64,000 nt of DNA. It comes from DTDR01 sp964505415 (GTDB lineage: Bacteria; Hydrothermota; Tepidihabitantia; Tepidihabitantales; DTDR01). The stretch is taken from contig CAZDHW010000011.1 of NCBI GenBank assembly GCA_964505415.1, positions 1-64,000 on the forward strand, written 5' to 3'. The notes under the pieces are model-generated. The model was not told the DNA's origin, searched no databases, and worked only from the letters and a program-made list of their open reading frames with translations. The first letter of the stretch is position 1; each line of letters starts with the position of its first letter. This document shows positions 50,054-58,552 of this stretch, in pieces. Made by a program: the position numbers and the translations under genes.

Positions 50054-51622
50054 TTACAAATTATATTCCTGAATCTTTCTTCTTAAAGTATCACGGTGAA
50101 TACCCAAAAGACGGGCAGCTTGTGAAAGATTACCGTTGCTTTTCTTTAAAGCTTCTTTTATCACTTGTTTTTCAATCTCTTCGAGATTTAAAGTGTGGAA
50201 AACCTCCTCTATAGAAACGGCTTCCTTCTTTTCTTCTTTTGACTGTAAAAATCTCATCATCCCAATAGTAGAAATAATGTGACCTAAATCAATTTCCAAA
50301 ACCCCATCGCTCACTGCTCGCTCATAGGCTCGCTCCACAATGTTCCGAAAAGTGCGGATATTACTTTCAAAAATATCGTTCTGCCCATTGATATATTCGT
50401 AGACTAGTTTAGTTAAAAATTTAAGGGCTATTGGCGAAATAGTAAGATTCCGGTTATCCTTTTGGTTCATTTCGTTGATAAAAAATTCCGCCAACTCTTT
50501 CACATCTTTTTCAATCACTTCCAAATTCTCATTTTGATATCTTTCTTTTAAAGAAGGAACAAAAATGCAATGTTGAATAAGTCGGGAATAAAAATCCGGC
50601 CTCAATCTTTTTCGTAATTCTTCTATTGTCCGATTAGTAGCCGCAATTATCCGGACATCAACTTCAATTTCGTAAGAAGAGCCTATTCTTTTTATTTTTT
50701 TATATTCTAAAGCACGCAATAATTTTATTTGAATTTCGTTAGGCAATTCGCCAATTTCGTCTAAAAAGATTGTTGAATTGTTTGCCGCTTCAAATATTCC
50801 TTCCCGGGTACTTATCGCACCGGTAAAAGCCCCTTTTTCGTGACCAAAAAGTTCGTCTTCAATAAGATTAAAGTCTAAGGCATAAATGTTTACTGTTAGA
50901 GGGGCTCTTTTGTGAACAACCTCCGGATCGTAACGATAACTTAATCGGTGTAAAGCATTAGCTACTAATTCTTTTCCCACACCACTGGCACCCAGTAAAA
51001 CACAAGTAGCATCACTAATAGCTATCCGTTCAATTTCTTTCACTAAATAGGCCATACTTCGAGAATTACCAATAACCATTTTGTGGTATTTTTTCCAAGT
51101 TTCTTTTTTTTCTTTAGTTACCGGTAAAAGTGCCATATTTTCAATATTTTTGACAATGGCCGGATAATATTCACTGCCGGTTATTTCGGTGGGTATAAAA
51201 GAACATTTTCCGTAGCCGGGATAAACTAGAAATTTAGTAAACTCTTTAGTATAATCTAAACCTACCCGCAAGGAAACGAAAAGAACCGGGACAATTCGGT
51301 CTAATTCCTCACGAATTTTTAAATAAATAAGAAATCCCTGTAAAGCTATTTCGTCAAAAAATCCTAAATAGCTTAGTTGACAATCTTCTTTTTTTAAAAG
51401 TTTATCACTATCTTTTAAGTGAGAATAATCAACATCCTGAATAATTAAAGAAACGAATTCGCCGCGATTTTTTAAATACCATTCTTTTAAATCATAATAA
51501 TTTTGACAATAAAGAAATTCAAAATTATAATAAATCTTTTCCGCATTTTCTTTTAAGAAATTTATTAATCCTAAATAGGCATCTTCTAAATCGTCAACCA
51601 CAATAATCAAGGGCTTATTCAT
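50054..51622 (-). CDS. Sigma-54-dependent transcription activator with receiver-like N-terminus
   Basis: The 522-aa regulator ends the overlapping operon. Residues 1-150 look like a divergent receiver domain: DD at 10-11 (LIIVVDDLED), a possible phospho-acceptor D in LIIQDVDYSH, Ser in LFVSLRVG and Lys in GYGKCSF, with an insert of about 30 residues. The AAA+ domain has Walker A GASGVGKELVANAL, the sigma-54 contact loop GAFTGA, Walker B STIFLDEIGELP and the arginine-finger segment. The C-terminus is a Fis-type helix-turn-helix (GNLSQAARLLGIHRDTLRRK). It would activate sigma-54 promoters in response to the membrane protein encoded just upstream (4-nt overlap). I found no obvious -24/-12 promoter in the window. 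Confidence 0.92.
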   Translation of the reverse strand: MNKPLIIVVDDLEDAYLGLINFLKENAEKIYYNFEFLYCQNYYDLKEWYLKNRGEFVSLIIQDVDYSHLKDSDKLLKKEDCQLSYLGFFDEIALQGFLIYLKIREELDRIVPVLFVSLRVGLDYTKEFTKFLVYPGYGKCSFIPTEITGSEYYPAIVKNIENMALLPVTKEKKETWKKYHKMVIGNSRSMAYLVKEIERIAISDATCVLLGASGVGKELVANALHRLSYRYDPEVVHKRAPLTVNIYALDFNLIEDELFGHEKGAFTGAISTREGIFEAANNSTIFLDEIGELPNEIQIKLLRALEYKKIKRIGSSYEIEVDVRIIAATNRTIEELRKRLRPDFYSRLIQHCIFVPSLKERYQNENLEVIEKDVKELAEFFINEMNQKDNRNLTISPIALKFLTKLVYEYINGQNDIFESNIRTFRNIVERAYERAVSDGVLEIDLGHIISTIGMMRFLQSKEEKKEAVSIEEVFHTLNLEEIEKQVIKEALKKSNGNLSQAARLLGIHRDTLRRKIQEYNL

Positions 51623-53610
51623 AGTGAAATTTTAGTTTTTTTAATTATTCCTTCAATAATCCCAATTAAATCAGAAAAAATAACAAGCAATTTTTCCTCA
51701 GTTCTTTTTCCCAAAGTGATTTGCAAATAGTCGCAATAATCTTCTTTAATTTCTCTTATCTCTTCTGCCAAATGGCCGTTTTTAAGATTAACCGACGTTT
51801 CCGCATCAGAATAAAAAGTTAACACTACTTTTCTTTGCCAATCGGTAATAATCTTTTTTTCTAAAGTAATAACTGCTTTTTTTTGAGCATAATGAAAATG
51901 GTCAATAATCAAATGAGTTAAAAAATTAATTAATTTATTATCCAAAAATATTTGGTAATCTAAATTTTCTTCACTGCTAAAGGGGTCATAAATTTCTAAA
52001 AAATAATAGCCTTCCTTTTCTAAAAATTGGTTAATTTCAAAATTTTTAATATTTAAAAAAACTATTTTTTGAGAAAGGTTATGGCTAATTTCTTTAATAA
52101 TTTCTCTTAGGTTTCTAATATTTTTATTATTTAGTAATTTTTTTAAAATTGCTAAGTAGTTTTCGGTAAAAAATTTGGACTCTAAAGTAGTCTTTAGATA
52201 AAAAAATTCTTCTTCTACCAGTTTAAATTCTTCAATAATCTTTTTAATTGCATTTTGAGCACCAACAAAATTTCCTTTCAATAAATAATTGTGATTAAGA
52301 GCAACCAGATCTTCAACGATTTTACACAGTTGAGGAAGTGGACGATTTTCGATACGCCATTTTTTACTTCGCAGTCGATAAAAAAAAGGGCGCACCACTA
52401 AAACAATTAACAAAACAAAAAATACCGATAAAAAACTACTTAAAAGCAACTTCCGCTGAACTTTTGCTACATAATATTTTTTTATCATTTTTTCGATCTT
52501 CTGGTTAATCTCGTCAAAAGGCAAATTAACAATCGCACTTAAATTTAAAAGAGTTATAAGTAAATCTTGATAATTATATAAATTCTCATTTTTTATCCGA
52601 TTAATCAATCGGAAATAATAATCTTTTTGCATTTCTTCCAAGGTTGACAAATTATTTAAAAAATAATAAGAATATTCACCATTATTAATTACTAAATCTT
52701 TTTCCCCGTCGCCGTTCAAATCCAAAATTCGGTAATCTTTGATTCTCTTAATTGGGTAAAACTCGTTTATCTTTTCGTAATAAGTAAGGGCTTTATTAAT
52801 AAAAAATAGATTATCATCAGCTTTAATAAGATAGCCTTCTTTTAACACTTCACCGCTGACGCTATCAAAAGTACCGAATATTTCAATTTTATTGTTATGA
52901 GTATAAGCGGAAATTGAACGATTTTCAATAAGACTAATTATCGTTAACCCTTTTTTTTGGGGAGCGCAAAGGATAAATTTTTCGTTCTTTAAAGAAAATA
53001 TTTTTTTGGTTTTTCCATCTTTTTCCAGGAGAACTAAAGAGTCAGGAAAAAGAAACAAATATAAATCCTTATTATTAGCAAACCATATAAAATTGCTTAA
53101 ACCATTGGTGTGTTCATAAAGCTTCCTTTCTTCTTCCGAAAAACAAGAAATCTTATCGTTAAAAATTAGATAAAGTTCTTCTCCGCCGTCAAAATTCCGG
53201 TCGGCTAAAAAATATCTTTCAATTTTTTGTTTAAACTCTTTATAATAAAGAAGCTCTAAATTTTTATCAAGTAAAGCAAACTCTTTATCACCAATTGCTA
53301 ATAAATAAAAATCTTTTTTTCCTTCCAGTAATTCTAAACTTTTGATCCGAAAATAAAGATTAATCGGTTCTTTTTTACCCGTTTTGTAGACTTTATTTTT
53401 AGAAAAACCGTAAAGAAATTTTTCAAAATCTTTTCGGTAAATAATATCTTCCATCCGAGAAAAGATTCGCCAATCTTCTAGAGAAACAATCTCTTTAATT
53501 AATTCTTTTTTTATTTCTTTTTCATTAATTTTTTTCTTCTTCTCTACTTTTAAAAAAGTAAAAGCAGAAAAAGAATTTATAACTAAAAAGAAAATAATTA
53601 AACTACTCAT
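51619..53610 (-). CDS. Membrane-anchored propeller protein with cytoplasmic helical tail (putative sensor)
   Basis: The 663-aa product has an N-terminal signal or anchor (LIIFFLVINSFSAFTFL), about 330 residues of beta-rich repeats with one FG-GAP-like Ca loop (ILDLNGDGEKDLVINNG), and one strong membrane helix near 388-412 (SFLSVFFVLLIVLVV). The cytoplasmic part of about 250 residues is mostly helical, with 'REIIKEISHNLSQKI' and 'LINFLTHLIIDHFHYAQ', loosely recalling the dimerisation/H-box and N-box of histidine kinases. The glycine-rich ATP lid is not seen. It overlaps the sigma-54 activator gene by 4 nt and the preceding propeller gene by 8 nt. I infer a transmembrane sensor that signals to that activator, perhaps without kinase activity. 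Confidence 0.6.
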   Translation of the reverse strand: MSSLIIFFLVINSFSAFTFLKVEKKKKINEKEIKKELIKEIVSLEDWRIFSRMEDIIYRKDFEKFLYGFSKNKVYKTGKKEPINLYFRIKSLELLEGKKDFYLLAIGDKEFALLDKNLELLYYKEFKQKIERYFLADRNFDGGEELYLIFNDKISCFSEEERKLYEHTNGLSNFIWFANNKDLYLFLFPDSLVLLEKDGKTKKIFSLKNEKFILCAPQKKGLTIISLIENRSISAYTHNNKIEIFGTFDSVSGEVLKEGYLIKADDNLFFINKALTYYEKINEFYPIKRIKDYRILDLNGDGEKDLVINNGEYSYYFLNNLSTLEEMQKDYYFRLINRIKNENLYNYQDLLITLLNLSAIVNLPFDEINQKIEKMIKKYYVAKVQRKLLLSSFLSVFFVLLIVLVVRPFFYRLRSKKWRIENRPLPQLCKIVEDLVALNHNYLLKGNFVGAQNAIKKIIEEFKLVEEEFFYLKTTLESKFFTENYLAILKKLLNNKNIRNLREIIKEISHNLSQKIVFLNIKNFEINQFLEKEGYYFLEIYDPFSSEENLDYQIFLDNKLINFLTHLIIDHFHYAQKKAVITLEKKIITDWQRKVVLTFYSDAETSVNLKNGHLAEEIREIKEDYCDYLQITLGKRTEEKLLVIFSDLIGIIEGIIKKTKISL

Positions 53611-54823
53611 AAAATTTTAATTTCTCAGCTAAAACGACTAAAACGTTTTCTTTTTTATTTTTTTTGTTTACTACTAAATAATCGCTTATCGGTGAAATCA
53701 ATTCTAATTGGGCAATATCTTTTAATTTATTATCTAAAAGCAAAATGCTACCGGCAATAAAATTGTTAGGCAATGGTAAGAAGTTTTTTTGTTCATAGGT
53801 TACTAATAAAAGCAGTTCTTTATTTTTATTTTTATCATCAATAAAATCATCAGCTGCTAAAAGAAAGGTATTAACTTCTGGCCTCACCGGTATTTGGGGT
53901 AGAAAAGAAAGCCTTTTTTTTAAAATTAATTTTTCTCTTGCCCATTTAAAAATTAATACTTCACCTTTTTTCCCGAAGGCGCTTAAACTCATCTCTTTTA
54001 TTCCATCATTATCTAAATCACAAACTTTTACTCCGCTAAAACCCAAAAGATAAAAGCTACCTTCGGGAAAAGTTTTAAAAATTTTGCCATTTTCTAATGT
54101 TAAGAAATAAACACGACCTTTTTCTTTATTTTTATCGCTGGCAGTCAATATCAAAAAACTGTCACTAACCACAAAGTCAGTAATTGATAAACTTTTAAGG
54201 TGAAATTCCCATAAGGTTTTCAATTGGCTATTCCAGAGAATAATTTTTTTAAAATCTTCGGCAATTCCCAAAATAAGAGTATCAAAAAGGTTATTAACAA
54301 AAATTTTTTCTTTTATTGCCTTTTCGGCTAACAATCTAAATTTTTGATCATAAATTCTTATTTTATTTTCCTCTTTGTCGTTAAGGCTTAAAACCACTAA
54401 AAAAGAATCTTCTCTTTTTTTGAAAAAATCAAAACTAATAATATATTCATTAAGTCTTAATTGCTGATAAAGAGAAAACGTTTTATTTTTAAAATGATAC
54501 AATTTTAAAACATTACCAAAAGGAATTGCTATTAATTCCTTATCTTTATATTGGAATTTTTTGGCGTAATAAAAAGAAGTCTCTAAATAACCCAAATAAT
54601 TTCCTTCCACATCAAAAATTAAAGGTTTAAAAAGCCTTTCACCATAAAGAATTATTTTATTACTATTTTCTAAAAAAAGTAAAGATTTTTTTTGAGAAAG
54701 TAACGAAAAAAAAGTATTTTGGAAAGGAACAAAGGAGCCAATTTCTTTAGTTAAAATAAATTCTCCATAAAGGTCAGCTTGAGAAAAATAACTAACAAGC
54801 AAAAAATAAAAAAAAATTCCCAT
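53603..54823 (-). CDS. Exported beta-propeller-like protein
   Basis: The 406-aa product has a signal peptide (GIFFYFLLVSYFSQA) and repeats of about 45-50 residues of beta-sheet with occasional Asp loops (GVKVCDLDNDGIKEMSLSAF, DDFIDDKNKNKELLLLV), consistent with an FG-GAP/WD-like propeller. No enzymatic motif is seen. The one-base overlap with the gene before and 8-nt overlap with the gene after show that it is made together with the putative sensor. It could bind the sensor's extracytoplasmic propeller or the same ligand. Confidence 0.6.
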   Translation of the reverse strand: MGIFFYFLLVSYFSQADLYGEFILTKEIGSFVPFQNTFFSLLSQKKSLLFLENSNKIILYGERLFKPLIFDVEGNYLGYLETSFYYAKKFQYKDKELIAIPFGNVLKLYHFKNKTFSLYQQLRLNEYIISFDFFKKREDSFLVVLSLNDKEENKIRIYDQKFRLLAEKAIKEKIFVNNLFDTLILGIAEDFKKIILWNSQLKTLWEFHLKSLSITDFVVSDSFLILTASDKNKEKGRVYFLTLENGKIFKTFPEGSFYLLGFSGVKVCDLDNDGIKEMSLSAFGKKGEVLIFKWAREKLILKKRLSFLPQIPVRPEVNTFLLAADDFIDDKNKNKELLLLVTYEQKNFLPLPNNFIAGSILLLDNKLKDIAQLELISPISDYLVVNKKNKKENVLVVLAEKLKFYE

Positions 54824-56154
54824 TATTTATTTATCTTGCCGCTGCGGGAAAAATTTGCCCGATAAGTATACCATTCACTTTTAACCAATTCTCCACCAAT
54901 GTTAAAGGCATATAAGTAACCATCCCAAGAAGGGATAATCAATTTTCCTTTAGTAAAAAGAAAGGAAGGGGTTTGATATAAATCCTTTTCCGAAGAAGCG
55001 ATTTCCAAACGAAATAGTAATTTTTTCTCAGTTAAGGCATAAAGATAACCACTTTCATCAACAACAAAAATTATTTTTTCATTATCCTTTTTGATAACCA
55101 GTGGAGAGGCATTAATTGCATCTTCGGTTTCAAACAAAGCTCGCAATTGTTTATGGTCATAAAGATATAATCGCCCACCTTCATCACCAAAATATATCTT
55201 TCCTTCTTCGTCAATTACTGGTTCACATTTTATAGCATCTTCATCAAAAGTAAGAATTCTTTTTATTAACTTCCCTTTTTTCTTATCTAAGAAATAGAGA
55301 TAACCATCTTCACAGCCGCAAACAATATAATCTTTAGTAACGATAGGAGCGGGAAAGAATTCGTCATTTTCCAAAGAAGAAAATTTAAAATTAATTTTTC
55401 CTTTTGAATTTAAAGAATAGATAACTGAGGCACAAGAAAATATTAGATTATTCTTCTCATCGATAGAAATATCACTAACCTCCGAAGGAAATTTTACCTC
55501 TTTAATTTTTTTACCGAGAAGAGCAAAAAAATAGAGAGTGCCATCATCAGCGGAGATAACTATTTTATCCGGAGGTAAAAAAGAGGGAGTATTATAAATT
55601 TTGCCAGATAACTTATTTTTAAAAACTAATCTCCCTTTTTTATTTACACAATATAAAAAAGAATCGGCACCAAAATAGATAAGACTTTCAACCACTAAAG
55701 GACTACTATAAATTTCACCACCAGCAAAATAATTAAACTTTATTTGGCCAAACAAATCAAAGGCATAGAAATTACCTTGGATATCGCCGATATAAAAAAT
55801 ATCTTCTTTATCTAAAGCACCACTACCATAAATCATTGCCGGAAAGGAAATTTTTCCAATAAAAAGTTCTTCAAAAATGGTAACGGTGTCAGTGGTAAGC
55901 CAATAATCACTACCAATTCTCACTTTTATCACATATTTCCCTGGCTTCTCGTATTTATGCTCAGCTTCATAAATTATCCATTTAACTTCTAAACTTTCAA
56001 TTTTGCCATCGCCCCAATCAATTTTTAAGGCAATGGGAAAATTTTTAAATTTAAAATAGAGAAAAATTGGTATTTCCTTATCACCCCAATAGGAATGGGT
56101 AAAAGAATCAATCGGAACCGTTGTCAAAAAAAGATAAAAAATAAGCCAACCCAT
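54823..56154 (-). CDS. Exported PKD + PQQ-like beta-propeller protein
   Basis: This 443-aa protein has a signal peptide (GWLIFYLFLTTVPIDSF). A PKD-like Ig domain at about 25-100 (IDWGDGKIESLEVKWIIYEA, EHKYEKPGKYVIKVRIG) is followed by seven or eight PQQ-type blades of about 40 residues ('IYFGDEGGRLYLYDHKQLRA', 'GDIQGNFYAFDLFGQI', 'SADDGTLYFFALLGKK'). The organisation is BamB-like but with an added PKD domain. BamB-type propellers assist outer-membrane protein assembly, which fits with the adjacent parvulin chaperones. Coding regions abut: it starts one base after the parvulin gene ends. Confidence 0.7.
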   Translation of the reverse strand: MGWLIFYLFLTTVPIDSFTHSYWGDKEIPIFLYFKFKNFPIALKIDWGDGKIESLEVKWIIYEAEHKYEKPGKYVIKVRIGSDYWLTTDTVTIFEELFIGKISFPAMIYGSGALDKEDIFYIGDIQGNFYAFDLFGQIKFNYFAGGEIYSSPLVVESLIYFGADSFLYCVNKKGRLVFKNKLSGKIYNTPSFLPPDKIVISADDGTLYFFALLGKKIKEVKFPSEVSDISIDEKNNLIFSCASVIYSLNSKGKINFKFSSLENDEFFPAPIVTKDYIVCGCEDGYLYFLDKKKGKLIKRILTFDEDAIKCEPVIDEEGKIYFGDEGGRLYLYDHKQLRALFETEDAINASPLVIKKDNEKIIFVVDESGYLYALTEKKLLFRLEIASSEKDLYQTPSFLFTKGKLIIPSWDGYLYAFNIGGELVKSEWYTYRANFSRSGKINK

Positions 56155-57369
56155 TTAAATATTAATTTTTATAAAATAATCCTCTTTTACTTTTTTTAAA
56201 TAATCATCAATAATTTCTCTCAATTTTTTTTGATAAAGAAGATTTCTCAAATCCTCCTGAATTTCGGAAAAAGATAGCAATCTTTCTTTTTTCTTTTTTA
56301 ATATCTTTATCAAATGGAAACCTTCCTTTGATAAAACCGGTTCCGAAATATCTCCACTATCCAATTTTTCGCAAACCTCTTTAAAAGGAGAAGAAAGAAG
56401 CTCAACAACAAATTCTCCTAAATAGCCGCCCTTTTCTTTGGTTTCTAAATCATAAGAATATTCCTTTGCCAAACGGGTAAAATCTTCGCCTTTTAATGCT
56501 TTTTCTCTAATTTTTAAAAGTAATTTCTTAGTTTCTAAAGTATCTTCCTTAGAAAGCGAAACTTTTATCAAGATGTGCGCAATTTTTACTCGCTTTTTAT
56601 CTTCGCCCAATTTTTTAACGATGTGATAACCGTATTGACTTCTAAAAGGTAAAGAATACTCATTAACTTTCAATTTTTCTATTGCCTTTCTAAATTCTTC
56701 GGGCAAACTATCAACAAAAAATTCTCCTAAATAACCGCCCAATTCTTTTGTTTTTTTATCTTCAGAAAAACTTTTACAAATTTCTTCAAAATCACCGCCC
56801 CGTAATAAAATTTCGTAAATTTCGGTAATTTTTCTTTGGGCCTGCTCTTCTTTTTCCTTTTTAGGTAATATCGGAAAAAAGATATGAGCAATTTCGCACA
56901 CCGCGGGCATTTTGGCTAAAGAATCTTTGGTTGTTTCGTAAAAATTTTTTAATTCCCAAGGAGTTATCGTAATATTTAATAACTTCTTTTTGGTCAATAA
57001 TTTTTGCATCAACAATTCCTGACGAAGATTATTTTTGAAAAACTCTTTAAACTCCTCAAAAATTTGCTCATTGAAAGAAGGATTTTCTTTTAATTTCGCC
57101 AACCGTTCTTTTAAAATCTCTTCTAATTCCTTTTCTTTTAGGGAAATCGTCTCTTTCGTTGCTTCTTTGGTAATAATCTCCATGTTGATTAAATTAAGCA
57201 GTAAAGAATCTTTTAACATCAAAGTATCGCTACCAGGAGGAGAAAGGTTTTTTATTAAAAGATAATTTTTTTGAAATTCAGAATAAAGGATAATATCATC
57301 ATCAACATAAGCAATAATATAATCGTAAGGAAAAGCAAAAATAAAAGTAAACCAAAGAAACCAAATCAT
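56155..57369 (-). CDS. SurA-like periplasmic chaperone with two parvulin domains
   Basis: The 404-aa product has a signal peptide (MIWFLWFTFIFAFP), a helical N-terminal chaperone region (about 25-150), and two parvulin (PpiC) domains at about 155-255 (CEIAHIFFPI ... GGYLGEFFVDSL ... SQYGYHIVKKLG) and 265-365 (VKIAHILIKV ... GGYLGEFVVELL ... SKEGFHLIKILK). The order is that of SurA, which escorts barrel proteins to the BAM complex. It overlaps the upstream lipoprotein gene by 4 nt (57366-57369). It is the second of six linked genes, so a link between outer-membrane folding and the regulator at the end is plausible. Confidence 0.85.
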   Translation of the reverse strand: MIWFLWFTFIFAFPYDYIIAYVDDDIILYSEFQKNYLLIKNLSPPGSDTLMLKDSLLLNLINMEIITKEATKETISLKEKELEEILKERLAKLKENPSFNEQIFEEFKEFFKNNLRQELLMQKLLTKKKLLNITITPWELKNFYETTKDSLAKMPAVCEIAHIFFPILPKKEKEEQAQRKITEIYEILLRGGDFEEICKSFSEDKKTKELGGYLGEFFVDSLPEEFRKAIEKLKVNEYSLPFRSQYGYHIVKKLGEDKKRVKIAHILIKVSLSKEDTLETKKLLLKIREKALKGEDFTRLAKEYSYDLETKEKGGYLGEFVVELLSSPFKEVCEKLDSGDISEPVLSKEGFHLIKILKKKKERLLSFSEIQEDLRNLLYQKKLREIIDDYLKKVKEDYFIKINI

Positions 57370-58160
57370 TTAAAAAAATTTTCCGGATAATAGCTCACCT
57401 TGTATTTTTCTTTTAAATCAAGAAGAAGTTGATTAAGCATCTCATAACCTTTTTTATATTGCAATATTTGCCGAATATAATTTTCTACTTCGCTTAAAGA
57501 GATATCTTTTTTTACTTTTTTCTTGTCAACCAATTGAATAATCTGATACCCTTCCTGAGATTTTAGAACCGAAGTGAATTCATTTACCTTCAAAGAAAAG
57601 ATTTGCTCTTCCAAAATTGGGTCGGTTAAAAAACCCCGGGGAAAATATTTAGATTCCTCTCCCGCGGGTAAAAGTTGATCTTGAGAGTACTCTTTGGCTA
57701 AAGAAAGAAAATCCTTTCCTCTCTTTAATTCTTCATAAATTCTATTAGCCAAATCTTCATCTGATACCACTATTCTTCTTATTTTAACTTCAGAAAGAAA
57801 ATCATCCTTGTGTTGATTGTAATAATCCAAAATTTCTTTTTGCGAAATGGTAATCTTTTTAGCTTCTTCTTCGATTAAGGCATTAGCAAAAAAATCCCTT
57901 TCCAAAGCACGTAATTTAAGTTGTAACATTTTATCTTTGGTCAATCCTTTTTCTTTAGCTGCTAAGTAAATAAGTTCACTATTCACTATTCTTTCTAAAA
58001 TTGGCATAAGATTTTCCTGGGTTAAAGTAACATCAGCAGGAAGTTGGGCAATGATCTCTTTTTTGGTAATTTTTTTATTGCCAATTTTTATCACCGGCTT
58101 TTCTTCCTGACAGGAAGAGAAAAGGAAAATTATAAAAACTAAAAAACTCACTTTTTTCAT
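57366..58160 (-). CDS. PpiC-type peptidyl-prolyl isomerase lipoprotein
   Basis: The 264-aa lipoprotein has FLVFIIFLFSSCQEEKP (acylated Cys about residue 17), a SurA-N-like helical part (25-125), one parvulin domain (about 125-225; RRIVVSDEDLANRIYEELKR, KSQEGYQIIQL) and a helical end. It resembles PrsA/PpiC-type foldases anchored in the membrane. It is the first gene of a six-gene run with coding overlaps, preceded by TTGACT-17-TAATAT and a modest Shine-Dalgarno (aagggg). Confidence 0.85.
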   Translation of the reverse strand: MKKVSFLVFIIFLFSSCQEEKPVIKIGNKKITKKEIIAQLPADVTLTQENLMPILERIVNSELIYLAAKEKGLTKDKMLQLKLRALERDFFANALIEEEAKKITISQKEILDYYNQHKDDFLSEVKIRRIVVSDEDLANRIYEELKRGKDFLSLAKEYSQDQLLPAGEESKYFPRGFLTDPILEEQIFSLKVNEFTSVLKSQEGYQIIQLVDKKKVKKDISLSEVENYIRQILQYKKGYEMLNQLLLDLKEKYKVSYYPENFFK

Positions 58161-58189
58161 TTTTAACCCCTTTTAATAAATATTTATCA

Positions 58190-58218
58190 ATATTAAAGAA
58201 ATTTTAGGATAAAGTCAA
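58190..58218 (-). promoter_or_regulatory. Promoter of the six-gene chaperone/propeller/regulator operon
   Basis: On the minus strand TTGACT (58213-58218), 17 nt and TAATAT (58190-58195) are followed by a leader of about 20 nt with GGGG before the ATG at 58160. Confidence 0.55.
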
Positions 58219-58231
58219 TAAATGGCCTTAT

Positions 58232-58384
58232 TTAAAAATTTTCTTCTTCATCAAAATCTTCTTCAAAACCTTCCTTAACCAGCCCCATACATTCTTCGTA
58301 ATCAGGGCATTCCTCACAACAATTTTCTTTTAAGTATCCTTCCATTTCGCAATTATTATAATCGGGGCAGATTTCGCAACACAT
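58232..58384 (-). CDS. Cys-rich 50-aa micro-protein with two CCxxCx5C motifs
   Basis: A short frame with a strong aaggagg 5-8 nt before its ATG. Cysteines at 2, 3, 6, 12 and 22, 23, 26, 32 form two copies of CCxxCx5C (CCEICPDYNNC and CCEECPDYEEC). The C-terminus is very acidic (EEDFDEEENF). The pattern suggests binding of zinc or an Fe-S cluster. A paralogue lies directly upstream (58395-58550), which strengthens both calls. Family not recognised; function unknown. Confidence 0.7.
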   Translation of the reverse strand: MCCEICPDYNNCEMEGYLKENCCEECPDYEECMGLVKEGFEEDFDEEENF

Positions 58385-58394
58385 TTTACCTCCT

Positions 58395-58550
58395 TTATTT
58401 CTTCTTTTTTAATTTTTTATTATAAATAACTTTTTCCCTTTTATCTTCTTTCGTTATTGCCATACAAGAATCAAAATAAGAACATTTTTCGCAACAACTT
58501 TCATTCTTATTTTTACAAATATTAAAAAGATTACAAACTTGACAGCACAT
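58395..58550 (-). CDS. Cys-rich 51-aa micro-protein, paralogue of the 50-aa protein
   Basis: The frame starts 2 nt after the agmatinase-like stop codon and ends 10 nt before the next micro-protein. Cysteines at 2, 3, 6, 12 and 19, 20, 23, 29 give the same CCxxCx5C doublet (CCQVCNLFNIC, CCEKCSYFDSC), but the tail is basic (NKKLKKKK) instead of acidic. Opposite charges on two paralogous tails hint that they might pair. It has no clear Shine-Dalgarno and is probably translationally coupled to the upstream gene. Confidence 0.65.
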   Translation of the reverse strand: MCCQVCNLFNICKNKNESCCEKCSYFDSCMAITKEDKREKVIYNKKLKKKK

Positions 58551-58552
58551 AT

